A program made the translations under genes and the position numbers. Of a stretch of 64,000 nt of DNA, positions 1 through 10,832 are shown in pieces; position 1 is the first letter of the stretch, and every line of letters starts with the position of its first letter. Source of the stretch: Panicum virgatum (taxonomy: Eukaryota; Streptophyta; Magnoliopsida; Poales; Poaceae); NCBI RefSeq assembly GCF_016808335.1, contig NC_053143.1, positions 4,683,398 through 4,747,397 on the forward strand. Reading direction: 5' to 3'. Below the pieces are notes generated by a model, which ran no database searches, was not told the DNA's origin, and worked only from the letters and a program-made list of their open reading frames with translations.

Positions 1-457
1 CACCAAGGCAGCGGAGGGCAAGAAGAGGACGACCAAGACGATGAGGGCATCGGCGGAGGGCAGGGTCATCAAGCCGGCGCCCCCGGCCAAGATTAGGCCG
101 GCGGGGGCCAAGACGAGGATGAAGACGATGAGGGTGCAGCAGGCGTACGTCGACTCGCTCCTGGAGGATTACCCTTTCAAGCCCTTCCCCGGCGACCCCG
201 AGGAGCTCGAGAAGAACATCCGGGACCCCGAGACCAGGGAGCAGCTCCGCATCGCGCTGGCTCCAGCGACAGCCACCATGAAGGCGATCCGGGACAAGTA
301 CGAGGCCATCGTCCAGCAGTACTTCGCCCTGGGCTATGCGGAGGAGGAGGAGGTCGAGGTCACCGACGACGACGAGGAGGCGGCACCGGCGGCGCAAAGG
401 GATCGAGGCAGGGAGATCGATGAGAATAGTCGGGCAAGAATTGTAGATAGAATCTAG
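1..457 (+). CDS. C-terminal part of an unknown basic/acidic protein
   Basis: The reading frame is open from the first bases of the window and ends with a stop at 455-457, so this is the 3' part of a gene that starts outside. The first Met in frame is at 41, but sequence before it is also open, so 41 is not necessarily the start. The visible ~150 residues begin with a Lys/Arg/Pro-rich segment, continue with a helical middle (motifs 'DPEELEKNIRDPE' and 'MKAIRDKYEAIVQQY'), and end with a strongly acidic run (EEEEVEV then DDDEE). I do not recognise a family. The charge pattern would suit a nuclear or chromatin-associated protein, but that is inference. Codon use is GC-rich at third positions, as in many grass exons. 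Confidence 0.5.
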   Translation, partial: TKAAEGKKRTTKTMRASAEGRVIKPAPPAKIRPAGAKTRMKTMRVQQAYVDSLLEDYPFKPFPGDPEELEKNIRDPETREQLRIALAPATATMKAIRDKYEAIVQQYFALGYAEEEEVEVTDDDEEAAPAAQRDRGREIDENSRARIVDRI

Positions 458-559
458 CTTTAAGTCTATTTACATATATGTATATTCAGATATTCTCTGT
501 CGTGTGATCCGGGTAGCGTAAGCATAGGTGAACAATCGAAAAAGTGTGAGGGCATTTGA

Positions 560-1113
560 AAATAATGCCTCACCGAAGGACAGCAAGCAAAGCTGCAGGT
601 TCCAAAGAATCGGCAGCGAAACTAGAAATAGTTGCATTTACAAACATTTGAAAGGGTTGAAGGGCATTTCATAATCAACATGCTCAGAATTTCAGAGGTT
701 GCACCATACCATTTAATTTCCTACAACATTTGAGCAGAAAACAGCACGCAGTAGAGAATGAGAAGCAACGCGCACGACATAAGGAAACCTCATTTTCCTA
801 GACTTTGATCAGTACCATCTTGAGTTTTTCATCCACGACAGGTTGAACAAGCTCCAGTCGAGCTTCATGATTGGTACATCATACGCCCCTTCAGGGTTAA
901 CAACCATCTAATTCGTTTCATAAAAAAAACCATTTAATTCGGTCCTAAACATCACAAAAGGTTATAGCTACACTTCAGAAGCCAGAGCGCGACATTGTCG
1001 TGGGTTAGTTCTAACCCTACAACATTGGAGGCCTAGAGCCTTAGAGGACCGGGCTTCGCCAAACCCTTCACGGCAAACACGTGCGCCTTCATTTTCCAGC
1101 TCATTGATAGACT
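560..1113 (-). pseudogene. Copy A: 3' end of the PHD-finger gene (frameshifted)
   Basis: This stretch matches the 3' UTR and the last ~20 codons of the intact PHD gene (compare 40560-40880), read on the minus strand. The shared signature 'GAGCTGGAAAATGAAGGCGC' of the parent C-terminus is present near 1085-1107. Two bases are missing just after it relative to the parent, so the original frame is lost before the stop. Similarity stops at about 1113, where a block rich in 'GCAACAT' begins. Only the terminal piece was copied, or the rest was lost. It is a non-functional fragment. Confidence 0.75.
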
Positions 1114-1763
1114 GCCGCAACATTCAAAAAAATATTGAAAAAGAAGTTAGTAACCATCTGTTGATGAGAAAAAAAACCCGCCGCAACATCCATTTCATGT
1201 TGCATGGACCATTCAAATGTCTCATTGAAGACCCAACATCCAGATAAACATTTGCAACACGTAAAAAGCATATGCAACATCGCAACAGATCTACTTTTGC
1301 AACATTCATGTGAAACACTTGCAACATTCATTTAAAACATCTGAAACACTTCAAAACATACATTTGCAACATGGGCGTCGTCAAGCTCCACCTCGTCTTC
1401 CACATTTGCACTCCTCCACCCGAGGGAGCCGGTGGAGTTCGCTGCCGAGGAGCTCGCCACTAGGAGGTCGCGTCGCTGGGGAGCTCGCGCGGTCGCCGCA
1501 TAGGGTTTGCCGACCTCGGCTACCGCAGCCGGGATGGCGCGTCACGGGAAGCTCGCGCGCCCAGCACGGAGGGCTCGGTGGCCTCGGCAGCCGCTGCCGC
1601 GGAGGGTGTGCTGCCAGCTAGAAATGCGCGCGTGGAGCAAGCGTGGGAACGGCTCCCCGCGCGGAGCACCCCAGCATGGTGGTCGTCGGGCATGGGAGGC
1701 ACGGATTGGTGGGCCAACGCAGTTGGGGTCGTGCGTCCGATGCGTCGGACGCCTGATTGCTAG
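1114..1763 (+). mobile_element. Helitron-like 3' portion with GCAACAT repeats
   Basis: From 1119 to 1375 the sequence is built from repeats of 'GCAACAT' and 'GAAACACTT' and is followed by a GC-rich block. At 1734-1751 there is a hairpin with a perfect 7-bp stem (CGTCCGA / TCGGACG, loop TGCG), followed 8 bases later by CTAG at 1760-1763. A short hairpin followed by CTRR is the known 3' terminus of plant Helitrons. The base after CTAG is C rather than the usual T, and I cannot find a matching TC-type 5' end, so the element may be truncated. No Rep/helicase coding is visible. Confidence 0.45.
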
Positions 1764-1796
1764 CATTCCTGTTTTGCAGTTCGTCGGCATTCTTAC

Positions 1797-1925
1797 CTTG
1801 TACTCCTTCGTCCAGAAAGAGTGCAACTCTCGCTTCTGGTGAAGTCAAACGATTTCAAATTTGACCGAATTTATACAAAATGTTTTCAAATTTGACCAAA
1901 TTTATATAAAATAATATTAACATTT
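1797..1925. mobile_element. Stowaway-like MITE fragment
   Basis: The start 'TACTCCTTCGTCCAGAAAG' and the following 'TTCAAATTTGACC' repeats resemble the terminal and internal sequence of grass Stowaway (Tc1/mariner) MITEs. The second terminal repeat is not visible, so it is probably truncated. Confidence 0.4.
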
Positions 1926-2269
1926 ATGTTACATTTCAAATCGAGTAGGAAGATACCAAGAAGAGTGAAGAAGAAAGAGAAGGTGCATGAGTGCATCAAA
2001 TCTGCACAGAAGCTCCAACTGAAAGTTAAGGAGTATGAGTGTTTACGCTCAATAACGATCATTTCCAGGCGTCAACTTGATCAGAAAATCATAAGAGTTT
2101 ACATTTCTTACACGCATCCTTATCCAATAAAGTCTCTAAACTACACTTTACCTTTTAGAATATGCAAGTTGTGTTTTCAAGCTAACATGCAGGTTACAAG
2201 CACACTTTGGCCCGACATAAAAATCATAGAAATTATCAGAGCACCGATTCAGGCTCAGATGGACCAAAA
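1926..2269. other. Unassigned spacer
   Basis: A 115-codon open frame runs through it (Lys-rich start) but has no recognisable domain, and the composition is not gene-like. I see nothing else. Confidence 0.3.
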
Positions 2270-3590
2270 ATGATGCAAGAACCCAATCCAAACAAGTCAA
2301 GACAGGCCAATCCCAACGTGTATCAGACAAGGAGGCCCAAGACAGCCTGCCAGAAGAAGTTGGAGGCGGTTGGTGGCCCGGGCAGGCTGACTGACCTACC
2401 TGGTCGGCCGACCTAGCCCGTGGGCCCCACCGCCTCAACCAGGGCACGTGGCGTCTCCCCATTGGTCCCCTATGTCAGTTGTGATGGCTTCACCCTGTGG
2501 CTCCCTGCTATAAATACAAGGGGTAGAGATTAGAACACACACACCACACACCTCACATCTCTCCTCTCTTGCATTCCTTGCATAGTCTTTAGGCTTAGTG
2601 GAGTTTAGGAGAAGTCTAGGAGTCATCGAGTCGCCGGAGTTGCTCGAGAGTTCTGGTATGGGTTCATCTCTAGCTCTCTCTTGTAATATTCGGTTGTTTG
2701 TAATAGAATTAGACTATGGTTATCGATATCTGCTTGAAGTATATTCTAAGTTATCGGGTATATGCTTCTTGTCATGGTTGCGTTATCATTCCATGCTTAC
2801 ATTGTATGATCGCCCTGTGCTAGAGATAGTTAGTCTTTTGTTCTTAGAACTCTATCAACTGCTCCAGTATTCGTATGATTGCTCTAGAGTGATGTCTGTC
2901 CATCCGGAGGGTGGGGGCTCCGCGCGGGACACTAGAGTATTCCTTACTAGTGTAGACATGGTGTCTAGATTAGCTAAGTGTTGCTGGATGTCAACTATAC
3001 CCACGGTTTGTAGAGGTAGCTGGCAGGTGGTGACAACCCTGTCCGAGCCCGAGTAATCCTCCACGTTCGGTATGGGGGGTAGGAGGTACGTAAAGTCGCC
3101 GGGGTATACGGGCTCCTCCCGTTACTTCGATAGCGATCTCCCTGTTGTGTAGTTTAATCTCTGACGAGCTAACCAATGAGAAAGTGTAGATATAACTAGC
3201 CTAACACAACTGACTCGAGCTCTGACTTCTACCTTGCTCCCGGCCTAAAGCATCTTTTATCTTTCTTTTATCTTTTATTTATCCAAGAGGGTAGTTTGTG
3301 TGTGTCACACTACCTCCTACCATATTATTATCTTACCCCTGTTTATGCATGAGAATATCCAATCTAGATAGAGTTCACCAACTAATCTATATATCTTCTT
3401 ACTCACCGCCTTCCCTGCGGAAATATAAATGACACCCTGGTATACTCCCGAGTAAAATGCTACAGCGGTATTCCGCGCGCTTGCGGATTTATTCGTGGTT
3501 CATGAAATAGTGCCACCCCAAATTGGCGTCTGCGGGCGTCATCGTTGGTGACATTGGTAGACGCCAACAATGAGCCGAAGGAAGATTGAA
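2270..3590 (+). repeat. Gypsy-type LTR with adjacent primer-binding site
   Basis: The block has the parts of an LTR in order. There is a GC-rich U3 with a TATA box (TATAAATA, 2509-2516), then an AC-rich leader ('CACACACACC') downstream of the presumed start. An end near 3520 (…CACCCCA) is followed at once by 'AATTGGCGTCTGCGGG'. That sequence is very close to the 'TTGGCGCCGTCTGTGGG' region that follows the LTR in Tat/RIRE2-type Gypsy elements. The left boundary is uncertain, and no gag or pol follows, so this is a truncated element. A 9-bp inverted repeat (TTGGCGTCT/AGACGCCAA) spans the primer-binding area. Confidence 0.5.
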
Positions 3591-3901
3591 ACATATCACC
3601 AAGACATAGAGGACACAGCGGTGGAGCCAGTGGGGGCTCCAGCCCCCCTACCCTATGGAGCCCCTAAAGCCCCCTCCGATAATTGTCAACCATGAATGAA
3701 GAAGAAAATAAGGAGGAGAAATAAGAACAAAAAAGGAGAAGGGAGGAAGAAGAAGAGGAGAAAATTAACCCCCCCCCCTAAATTCACATCCTAGATTTGC
3801 TATTGCCATGACAAGACTACTGCCAGGACAAGAGAAGAAGAAGGCTCGGAATGGCAGAGCACAAGAGATGAATGGGGCGACATGTATGCATTGAGGGGGA
3901 G

Positions 3902-4353
3902 TGTTGAAAATAGCATTACATACTTGTAAGAAACTTCTAGAAATTTGAGAGTATGCAAGAACCACAGTTGTCATGCTTCATGGTAAAATATGGAATATAT
4001 TCTAGAAACTAGATATTTGGAAGGTTAGATAACCATGAGGAAAATTCTAGATTCAGATATTTTGAATGAAGTGTGTAGAAGATGAACACATGGTGAAACC
4101 ATATGAGCCATGGAGTCCTATAAATAGGGGTACTCTCCTCCCTCTTGATACGATGATATAAGATATCAAGGTTGACATTTAGTGTAGTAGTGTCATGGTA
4201 GGGTAGCAACATAAAGAGTGTAAGAGTCTTGTGTTGTACTAAGTTATGGTGAATAAATAGTTGAGTCCTCTTGTAGAGTTGGTCCTTCGTACCAGTGTCC
4301 TTGGTGTAATAATGTAGGTATAGGGTTTGCAGAAGAAGTGATATCACACTACA
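3902..4353 (+). repeat. Copia-like LTR flanked by polypurine tract and primer-binding site
   Basis: The 452-bp unit starts TGTTGAAAAT and ends …ACTACA. It is preceded by a polypurine tract (TTGAGGGGGAG) and contains TATAAATA at 4119-4126. It is followed immediately by TTGGTATC, the start of the common plant initiator-tRNA primer-binding site (TGGTATCAGAGC). PPT on the left and PBS on the right mean that internal sequence lies on both sides. This is expected for one LTR shared by tandem or recombined copies rather than for an ordinary solo LTR. The neighbouring internal pieces are short and non-coding. Confidence 0.6.
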
Positions 4354-6250
4354 TTGGTATCGTTTTTTGGAAATCGGTGTCAAGTTAGGGGCACCGATTT
4401 TGCAACATGAAAGTTGCCGAATTACAAATCATTTTGGCTTACCCATCTTGACTGAAGCAATTCCTAAATCACTGATAGCTACACTGATTCAATATGACAT
4501 CAAGATGATAAAATTGGATGAACCAATACCATAATAGCATAATAGCCATTGAGGTGTACACATTTTTTCAAAGCTTCATTATCTTTGTATAAAGCTTGAG
4601 CAGGTGTAATAAGGGGGGGTTCATACCGTTGGTTTCCCTTCGGTGAGATGAGCGGTCACGGACGACTCCATCCCGGGCACGCCTCCTCCAAACTTGGTTT
4701 ACCATGATTGCCATGGTGCAGTAGACATTTTTCAAGGCCATGTTATCCATGTACAGAGCTAGAGCCGGTGGGGGGTCAGGCTAGAAATTGGAAGCACAAC
4801 AGGAGATTAGCGAGGAGATTAGCAGGCGAAGACCAAATCGAACTCAACCCCAGAACACAGGCAAAGACCAAATCGAACTCAACCCCAAACTTGCAGAACA
4901 AACACACTCTGAATCCCATACCAGATCTTCGACGACATGTTACGGAAATACCCAGCCACCGGTCGCCGCCAAGGCCGCCGCAGCCGCAGCCTCCTCCTCC
5001 ATGGGAGCGCCTTCTCAGAAATCTCGGGCGAGAGGGTTTTGGCCAAGATGTGACTGCTCCTGATTCTGAGGGTTCTGAGGGGAAGTCGGCGGCGGCGGCA
5101 GATGGAGCTTGATATCCACCACCCGTCTGATTCGTGCGCCCTGGATTGGATCGGTCGGTCAGGATCGCCCTGGATTGGATCGGTCAGTCAGGATCGATCG
5201 GTCAGCTGCCAGCGACGGGACTGGACGCGCAGGTGAGCAGCATAGCAAGGAGGGCTCGGGGGGCACCTAAGGGTCGCATGTCAGCAACTATTAGCTGAGA
5301 CGGGTATGGAACCGCCCGGTGCTTCTGGCTTCCACCGGATGGATCTGTTAGGGATCCGCGGGTCAGCGGAGGATAGATCCGCATGTCAACGACTATGAGG
5401 TGGTACCCGGTGCTTCTAGCTTCCACCGGATGGATCTGCTAGGGACTCGCGGGTCAGCGGAGGATGGATCCTGCATGGCAAAGGAGACATAAATGAATGA
5501 AGATTTAAAAAGTCTGAAGAAATTAGCTTAAAAAAGTGGAATCGAACTGATCTTCTTTCCGGCTAGATCCATGCACGGTTAGCTTCAGATCTGTGTAGAA
5601 CGGGCGGATCCGTGTGGCTAACGCAGGATTCTACTAGCAGATGGAACCATGGCTTCCATAGCTTAACCGGCAGAGGCCCTCCACCTGCGATGCCAGGAGA
5701 TGGCGGAGTCAGGTCGCCGGTAGGGCTTCAAGCTCGCACATATATCTTTGGTTGGAAGTTGGATGGGTGACAAAGAGGGGAGGCTTCGCATCTTTAGACG
5801 CGCGCCGCCTGATGCGCCGGCGGAGAGGCAGCGCCACTTCCGACGAGGTTGGAAGTTGGATGAGCCTGATGCGCCGCAGGAGGAGCGACGGAGCTTGTCG
5901 GCCTCTCCTTCCATGGGAAGGCTGGAAGAGAGTCTGCCGGATCTACGGCGAGCCATGGCAGAGGCGTTGAAGCTCTAGGGAGGAAGAGGAGAGGATGAGG
6001 CTCTGGGAGAAGAAGGATGGGAAAAAGGAGAGCTGGGTAGGTCACGGGTCACATCAAGACTGTGGGGGTGCAGCCAGCCTGGGAGTGAGGCTCTCCATAA
6101 ATATATCGTAGGGAACGTGTTGGGCCGCTTGGTTTACTCGTTCAAACGGAAAGAGATTAAGGGGAACGAAAACTTGCGGGTAACACGGTGTCAACCCCGC
6201 TAATCGTGGCGTAACCTTCTAGATCTAGCTGATTAGTCGAGACATTAAGA
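4354..6250. other. Non-genic stretch with short duplications
   Basis: No gene is supported. A ~50-bp motif occurs twice (4555-4600 and 4722-4768; 'TTATCTTTGTA…AGCTTGAGC' and its variant). A 29-bp unit is tandemly repeated at 5138-5196 ('CCTGGATTGGATCGGTC'). A ~90-105-bp unit containing 'CTTCCACCGGATGGATCTG' is repeated at 5275-5380 and 5381-5480. From 4780 to 6050 the DNA is GC-rich with open frames in several phases, none with domains. An AAATCGGTG/CACCGATTT hairpin lies at about 4370-4400. Confidence 0.4.
5275..5480. repeat. Tandem duplication, ~90-105 bp unit
   Basis: The two units share 'CCCGGTGCTTCT' (at 5316 and 5406) and the following ~60 bases with a few substitutions. The first unit has about 15 extra bases near its start. 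Confidence 0.75.
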
Positions 6251-6252
6251 AA

Positions 6253-6500
6253 GGAGGAGGCATAATGGCCTACGGCTGGACATGGGCCCCGCCACTCTGG
6301 ATCATTAAGAAAGGACGGCACGCAGGGCGGCGTCATCGTCACGGATGGCGGCCGGTTTCCTGCTACACTACGTGTCGAGCTCTGGCTGGCACGAACCGTC
6401 TTGCGAGATGTGTATCCTTGGAGCCATACATACGCGTATGTGGACCGCAGGGTCGGAGTACATACGTACGGTGCTGATCGCGTCGCATCATTTTGCGCTC
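6253..6500. repeat. Duplicated block X, copy 1
   Basis: It matches 35988-36285 along its length. Shared landmarks include 'GGCCTACGGCTGG', 'GGTTTTCCTGCTAC' or its variant, 'TACGTGTCGA', 'CTTGGAGCCATAC' and 'CGTCGCATCATTT'. The two copies differ by small indels, including an extra ~25-bp segment in the other copy. No gene is evident in either. Confidence 0.7.
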
Positions 6501-6696
6501 GGCGCAGTCAGGGGTTCGCCACACCACGCTTCGCTGGTCAGGGGTGGACTGTGGAGAGCTGCGCACGGATGGCTGTTGACCGTTCAACCACGCCTGCCAC
6601 GTCAGGAGTAGAGCTTTTGACTATTCAACGCTGAGGAATTCATCAGATCGTGAAGCAACTGGGTGGCGTCAAAATTAATCAGGGGCACACACACTA

Positions 6697-6996
6697 TAAG
6701 AGCAACTCCAGTAGGGGTGCTAAATTTGAGTGAGCAAATGCCCATTTAGAAGTCCACTTCTAAATTTTAGTCATCGAAATATATGCCACCACTCTAGCAG
6801 GCTGATTAAATTGGGCTTCCAACAGTTGGCAGCCCAAATAGAGGGCCACCAAATTTGGGGAGAGGGAGGGAGAAATTTGGAAGACCTACCAAAATGGCAG
6901 GCCATTTGCTCCCCGTGCTGGAGATTGATTTTTGATGTCCACCGACTAAATCTTCATATGGAAGCTCATTTGCTCTCTCTATTGGAGTTGCTCTTA
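6697..6996. mobile_element. MITE with AGAGCAACTCC inverted ends
   Basis: It begins TAAGAGCAACTCCAGTAGGG and ends with the inverse, CTATTGGAGTTGCTCTTA, at ~300 bp total length. This is a very common grass MITE type with no coding capacity. The flanking trinucleotides TAA/TTA are not identical, so I do not assign a superfamily. Confidence 0.75.
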
Positions 6997-7054
6997 GACA
7001 CATATCCTGCACACCAAGCCATGGCGAGAAGAGGCCAGTGCTCACACATTAGAG

Positions 7055-7190
7055 CATCTCCAAGAGTCTAGGCAAATCAAACTAGCTAAATTCTTATTTA
7101 GTTAGGATTGTCTTTCTATTTTGTGATACTCTCCAACAAATTAACTATCTATTTATTTAACTCTTTTCCTCCACACACTGACGTGTGGAT
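7055..7190. mobile_element. Truncated MITE (AGAGCATCTCC end)
   Basis: It starts 'AGAGCATCTCCAAGAGTCTAG', the typical end of another abundant grass MITE. The opposite end is not found before GC-rich sequence begins at about 7190. The stretch 7190-7583 is GC-rich and holds no recognisable gene. Confidence 0.35.
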
Positions 7191-7583
7191 CCCGCACTCC
7201 ATCCCCTTCCACTGAGTCATGGAGCTCGATCGACGGGGCGACGGCGGGCGGGCTTGGCACGACGGCGGGCGCGGCCTCGACGACGGTACGCGCGGCGCGG
7301 CCTTAACGGCAGATGACGTCGATGGGCCAAGGCAACAAGCCAACCGGCGGTCAACCACCTCGGCAAGATCCAAGGCTGGCCAGTTGGGGGAGCTCGTAGG
7401 GGAGGTCTTGCCGGAGCATCTCATGGAAGAAATCGAACTGAAACGCCTCAAGCTGGGCTAATCGAGCTGCTGAGCGGAGCATTCAACCATGGGGTCATGG
7501 CGGACATGTGCGACATCATCTGGTAACTTGTCACGGAGCATATGGGAGCAGGACCTGGTGACGGCGGGGCCAGCAGCTGCCAG

Positions 7584-8091
7584 CAGGGTTTACCTTCCCG
7601 ACCGGTCCGGCCAAACCGGAGGAGTCCGGTTCCGGTATATCGGTCCGATTTGCCCGGTAATTGATCGGAACCGGTCAAATTCAAATTTGAATTCAAAAGC
7701 CGCCGTGCAATCGGTTCGGACCGGTATACCTGTCGGTTTGACTGGTAGTCGGCCAAATTCATTTTTTTTTAAATTCAAATGCCCGCAAAATATACTAAAT
7801 GAATGTTTGTATAACATGTTTTAGTCTAAATGAACCCTCCAATTATTTTTTTACTACTTTTACATTGTATTTGTATACTTTTGTATGCACGCTTTTTTTT
7901 AACTTCAAATCGCCGCAAACTATACTAAATGAACGAATTTTTGAGAAAATTTGACACCATTAAATTCGTCGCACCTTAAAGTATGTTTATGATTTTTTTG
8001 AGAATTTTTCATTTTTGAATTTAAATTTGAATTTGGTCCGGTTTGGTACCGGTCCAAACCGGAACCGGCCGGACCGGTTTGGTGAACCCTG
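7584..8091. mobile_element. Non-autonomous hAT-like element with CCGG-rich ends
   Basis: The 508-bp element starts CAGGGTTTACC…ACCGGTCCGGCC and ends with the inverse, GGCCGGACCGGTTTGGTGAACCCTG. Both ends are flanked directly by GCCAG (7579-7583 and 8092-8096). CAGGG-type ends fit hAT, but hAT target duplications are usually 8 bp, so the 5-bp repeat leaves the superfamily open. Inside, 'CCGCAAA(A)TATACTAAATGAA' occurs twice and 'CAAATTTGAATT' recurs in both orientations. No protein is encoded. Confidence 0.7.
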
Positions 8092-8734
8092 GCCAGTAGT
8101 AGCCCACGCCGGCGCGCGGAGTTGAACACCGAGGACGGCACCTGCAGGTGGTGGGCGGAGGCGAGTAGACGCGCCCCGGCGGAGGCAAGCGGCAGCACAG
8201 AGGTCCTCGCCCCACGCCGTGCTGGGCCGCGGCGGAACCGGCTGGGCGTCCTTCGCCCTCCCTCCGGCGGGCCCTGGATGCCGATGCCGATGCCGAGCGG
8301 GAGCGCCAAGGCAAAACTACCGATCTAGGAGCGTGGGATGGCGAGGGGGATACCGAGATGAGCCGGATAGCCAGTCTGTTGGTTCCAGATTTTTGAGGTA
8401 TTTGTATTTTTTTAGCTAGTTAAGTCAAGATAGCTAGGTTGTTGGAGAAGCTTACGTTACTGATGCATGCAGCGCAAAATAAAGATCGTATCCATCCAAC
8501 TTGTCTAAACATCGGGATCAACAGAGGTCACATCATAACATACATATACCTTCCACCGTCGACGAGCGGTAGCGTCGTCGATCTCGCTCCTCGGAAGCCG
8601 CGCGCCCGTATATGTGCACCGATGGGGCTTTTCTTTTCGTGCGGAGCGACGGGCCCGGCGGCGCACGCGTCGCGCATGTCATCGTGCAAATGAAGCAGCA
8701 CGGGGTAGCTAAGCCATCGCGCATTTCTCAAAAA
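8092..8734. other. GC-rich spacer
   Basis: It has no supported gene. The part around 8590-8690 ('GCGACGGGCCCGGCGGCGCAC') resembles 38878-38900, so it may be an eroded extension of the duplicated segment. A poly(A) run of 12 bases lies at 8731-8742, just before block Y. Confidence 0.4.
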
Positions 8735-8744
8735 AAAAAAAACA

Positions 8745-9175
8745 AGTGGCCACTGGCCACCGACCGGTTGGGCCCGCACCGCACCATCCCGCGAGTCATC
8801 ATGGTCATGGAAGCGTATTTACAGTTTCGATATGTTCCGTGTAAGAATGCGTGTTCAGGCGTGTGATGCTTTCCTCTCAAGAAGGCGCAGCGCAGCGCAG
8901 CTCGCTTGACCAGCAATGGCAACACAGATGCCGCCTCGCTGGCCGGGGCGGACTCTTCCGCCCTCGCCCCCATTAGCTCCAATGCGTCTCTGCTTCGGCC
9001 GTCCCATCCCTGGACACTCTGATTTGATAAGTTCACTCATGCTTCCAAAAATAATGCTAGGTGGTCCAATATAAGAGTCTGTTTGCTAGAGCTCTATCTA
9101 ATTCTAATTATCTATGGGAGCTGATTTTTGAGAAAAAGTGATTCTCTGACCTAAGGTGATTCTATAGTATAAACT
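8745..9175. repeat. Duplicated block Y, copy 1
   Basis: It matches 33955-34468 and, over its second half, 39460-39650. Landmarks are 'CAAGTGGCCAC', 'GGAAGCGTATTTACAGTTTC', 'GTGTGATGCTTTCC', 'GCGCAGCTCGCTTGACCA', 'TTTGATTTGATA' and 'AGGTGGTCCAAT'. It is followed after ~500 bp by a fragment of the PHD gene, as in the third copy. No coding function is evident. Confidence 0.75.
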
Positions 9176-9679
9176 TTTAAAACCAGGATGGAGAATCATT
9201 TCACATAATCAAGAGAATCTATTTTTTTTCAACTTCCAGTCTCTTAGTTTATTATAGAACCAGTAAGAATCACTTCTCTCTAAAAAAAACTATTTGGCAG
9301 AGCTTCTACTGGATTTAGCCAGAATCAGCTCTTGCAGCTCATAATATTTTTGCAAAACAGTTGTCGTGGGCAATTGAGAGATGTCAGTTTCAATCTATAG
9401 GATGAAGATACGCGAGTAGGGTACTTTAGGCTGGATCTTAGCCATTGTCCATCTTGGTATCTGCCGCTAGTGTCACCGTAAGGTGTGGCATGTGGATAGG
9501 ATTCCTCTGCAGTACTCCTCTCTCACTAACATGTGGAATCAAGCCCACATGTTAGTGACCCAACTACATGGAGAAGTACTGCGAAGGATCTGTGTCCGTA
9601 GCATGTACATGCTTTGTTTGTAGACATTCTTGCGCTTGAATGCTCTCTGCATCTAGTGTTTAGCTTGGAACACTGAAGA
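9176..9679. other. Spacer with no visible gene
   Basis: It is AT-rich at first, then mixed. An inverted pair 'CTCACTAACATGTGG' / 'CCACATGTTAGTGA' lies near 9522-9560, which could be the ends of a small MITE-like insertion. Nothing else is supported. Confidence 0.35.
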
Positions 9680-9896
9680 TCAACTTAACCAAGATAATAA
9701 GTAACTTCAATTGTACTAGTACACATTAGAAGAATAGTATGGCAAAATTGCAATGACCAAGTGCACGTACAAAATATATCGTATCCATGGCACTAGTAAA
9801 TTGCATTGTGAAATAAGTAATATGACACTTTGACATTGCTCTTGTAGGATAACAGAAGGGAAGATCAGTATCTTTGTAAAAGCCAACAACATATTT

Positions 9897-10065
9897 TAAA
9901 GTTGGGAAAAGTCCGGTTTATACCCTCCAACTATCGCAAAAGCCCGATTTTCAACCTTCAACTACGAAACCGGACAACATAGGTCATCCAACTGTCAAAA
10001 CCGGGCAAATTTGGCCCTTGGAGTGGTTTTCCATTTTGTGCCATACTGCCTATTCTATATTCATC
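9897..10065. mobile_element. Short repeat of the 'AAAGTCCGGTTTA' class
   Basis: It is a ~170-bp block inside the exon-5 remnant, built of phrases such as 'CCTCCAACTATCGCAAAAG' and 'AACTACGAAACCGG'. The same style of sequence makes up the long terminal inverted repeats of the element at 44535-47016, so it is probably a related terminal fragment. Parent gene sequence resumes on both sides, which marks it as an insertion. Confidence 0.5.
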
Positions 10066-10640
10066 TTTTTATTTGGCCGTAGAGAATAAGCAACAAGAGC
10101 ATTTTACTCCGTAATTCTAACTGCCCGATGCAACATCATCCAGCTGAACTCGATCATCCTCCAGTCAAGAGTGGTGGACAGTCCAAAGGTGTTTTTTTAA
10201 TAAAAAAATCTTTGTTAGTTGGCCCTTTCCTGCTTTCCTTTGCCTGTGTATGATCATTTCGACGTGGTGGTGATTTGAATTTTCTGGAAATAACGCTTCC
10301 TTGCAATTTTCTGCAAATCTGCTCTAGTTCATCGAGCAATCATTCTCGATCGGCCGATGGAGGGTTTGAATCTTCCACCCGCATGGCCTCGGCATCTCCA
10401 TCTCCATCTCCATCATACGGTAAAGTAAGTCAATGGTTTTGTTTTCTTTGGCACGGTGTTCTCAAAAGTTTAGGCAGAATTAGAATATCTCGGTTCCGTA
10501 GACAACTCTGACTAAGCACATGCAAAAATTTCTTTGGTGTCGATCTGATGTCTATGTACGATATGTTCCTTTATGTCGCTTTCTAGAACTACACACATGC
10601 TTGGAAGCCTAAAAAGTGCCAATGTGTCATGGCAATAAGA

Positions 10641-10832
10641 GTGTTTAGTTGGTGAAAAAGTTTGAATTTTGGTGTTGTAGCATATTTTGCTGTTACTTGA
10701 CAAATAATATCCAATTATGAACTAATTAGGTTTAAAATATTCATCTCGTGCTAATCAATTAGGCTTAAAATATACATGTGTCCAAAGATTCAATGTGACG
10801 GATACTATAGAAACTTTTTCGCCAACTAAAAA
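10641..10832. mobile_element. MITE of the GTGTTTAGTTGG family, copy 1
   Basis: It starts GTGTTTAGTTGGTGAAAAAG and ends with the inverse, CTTTTTCGCCAACTAAA. Internal phrases 'TTACTTGACAAATAAT' and 'CTAATTAGG' are shared with copies at 35233-35465 and 36801-37033. It is inserted in pseudogene copy C and is non-coding. Confidence 0.75.

Noticed and set aside
5663..6045. Possible gene in the GC-rich stretch
   Set aside because: Three overlapping frames on both strands, low complexity and no motif.
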